The notes beneath the pieces were generated by a model. The model was given only the letters and a program-made list of their open reading frames with translations. It was not told the DNA's origin and did no database searches. From contig OY829943.1 in NCBI GenBank assembly GCA_963692465.1, forward strand, positions 992,001 to 1,056,000: DNA of 64,000 nucleotides, written 5' to 3'. The DNA comes from JAUZOB01 sp963692465. GTDB taxonomy: Bacteria; Bacteroidota; Bacteroidia; Bacteroidales; Prolixibacteraceae. The position numbers and the translations under genes are program-made. Below are positions 63,833-64,000 of this stretch, piece after piece (the stretch's first letter is position 1; each line of letters begins with the position of its first letter).

Positions 63833-63957
63833 AACAGACAGTTCTATTTGTTCTTTTACAAAAATAGAACAAATCGTAAAAAAAGAGTTAACATTTCATG
63901 CATTCATTGCTAAGCCCAATCGAAAACTGTCAAAAATTCGTATTTTGCAGTCAGGTT

Positions 63958-64000
63958 ATGCCCTCGGGGGTAGCTCTATATTTCTCATTATTAATCGGAT
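63958..64000 (+). CDS. possible start of a plus-strand gene (partial)
   Basis: An ATG at 63958 opens MPSGVALYFSLLIG, which stays open to the end of the window. TATTTTG lies ~18 bases upstream as a weak -7 box. Only 14 codons are visible, so neither the start nor the family can be confirmed. Confidence 0.3.
   Translation, partial: MPSGVALYFSLLIG

Overview
The window comes from a Bacteroidota chromosome, most likely order Bacteroidales. The evidence is two SusC/SusD pairs controlled by an ECF sigma/FecR pair with an STN-bearing SusC, HECLGH-type dipeptidyl peptidase III, BF3164-type propeller lipoproteins, NVEALA-like peptides and several TAnnTTTG -7 promoter boxes. The DNA is AT-rich. No rRNA, CRISPR array or intact insertion sequence was seen. 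Genus cannot be assigned from the sequence alone.

Region 1 (1-18.0 kb, minus strand) is a polysaccharide utilisation locus. Transcription runs ECF sigma factor -> FecR-type anti-sigma -> SusC (with STN) -> SusD -> SusC -> SusD (with an inserted beta-sandwich-like segment) -> lipoprotein, then a small secreted protein, a GH105-like/DUF4861 enzyme and the start of another secreted protein. GH105 activity suggests a rhamnogalacturonan, pectin or ulvan-type substrate. A ~70-bp promoter-like sequence occurs twice between sigma and fecR, and one copy may drive a small RNA.

Region 2 (18.2-25.9 kb) is core genome: a degenerate Ppx/GppA-like protein, tRNA-Ser(CGA), tRNA-Trp(CCA), tRNA-Ser(UGA), an HU protein, a TrmH-type methyltransferase, a LytTR response regulator, dipeptidyl peptidase III, enolase and a methyltransferase.

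Region 3 (26.1-55.8 kb, entirely minus strand) is the most unusual part. One apparent operon reads NVEALA-like pre-peptide -> beta-propeller lipoprotein -> thioredoxin-like lipoprotein -> RND adaptor -> RND pump -> TolC -> DUF1573 lipoprotein -> signal peptidase I -> second RND protein, with three or four 4-base stop/start overlaps. Upstream lie a second peptide+propeller pair, an O-antigen-ligase/TPR membrane protein, a transglutaminase/discoidin lipoprotein, and five more propeller genes including a tandem duplication. Also present are a DUF-like secreted protein, an XRE regulator with a small membrane protein, and an erythromycin-esterase-like protein. The pre-peptides carry an A-x-A motif about 20 residues past a hydrophobic helix, so the signal peptidase, RND/TolC machinery and peptides together look like a dedicated processing and export system (inference). 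Conserved 19-codon micro-ORFs precede both peptide genes, and two ~510-bp leader repeats contain a hairpin with compensatory base changes.

Region 4 (56-64 kb) is again mostly core: a TraB/GumN-like protein, an MsbA-type ABC exporter, adenylosuccinate lyase, a coiled-coil lipoprotein, a GroES-like protein, an alpha/beta hydrolase and a membrane-anchored unknown. A 47-nt near-perfect palindrome followed by short repeats sits at 56.3 kb.
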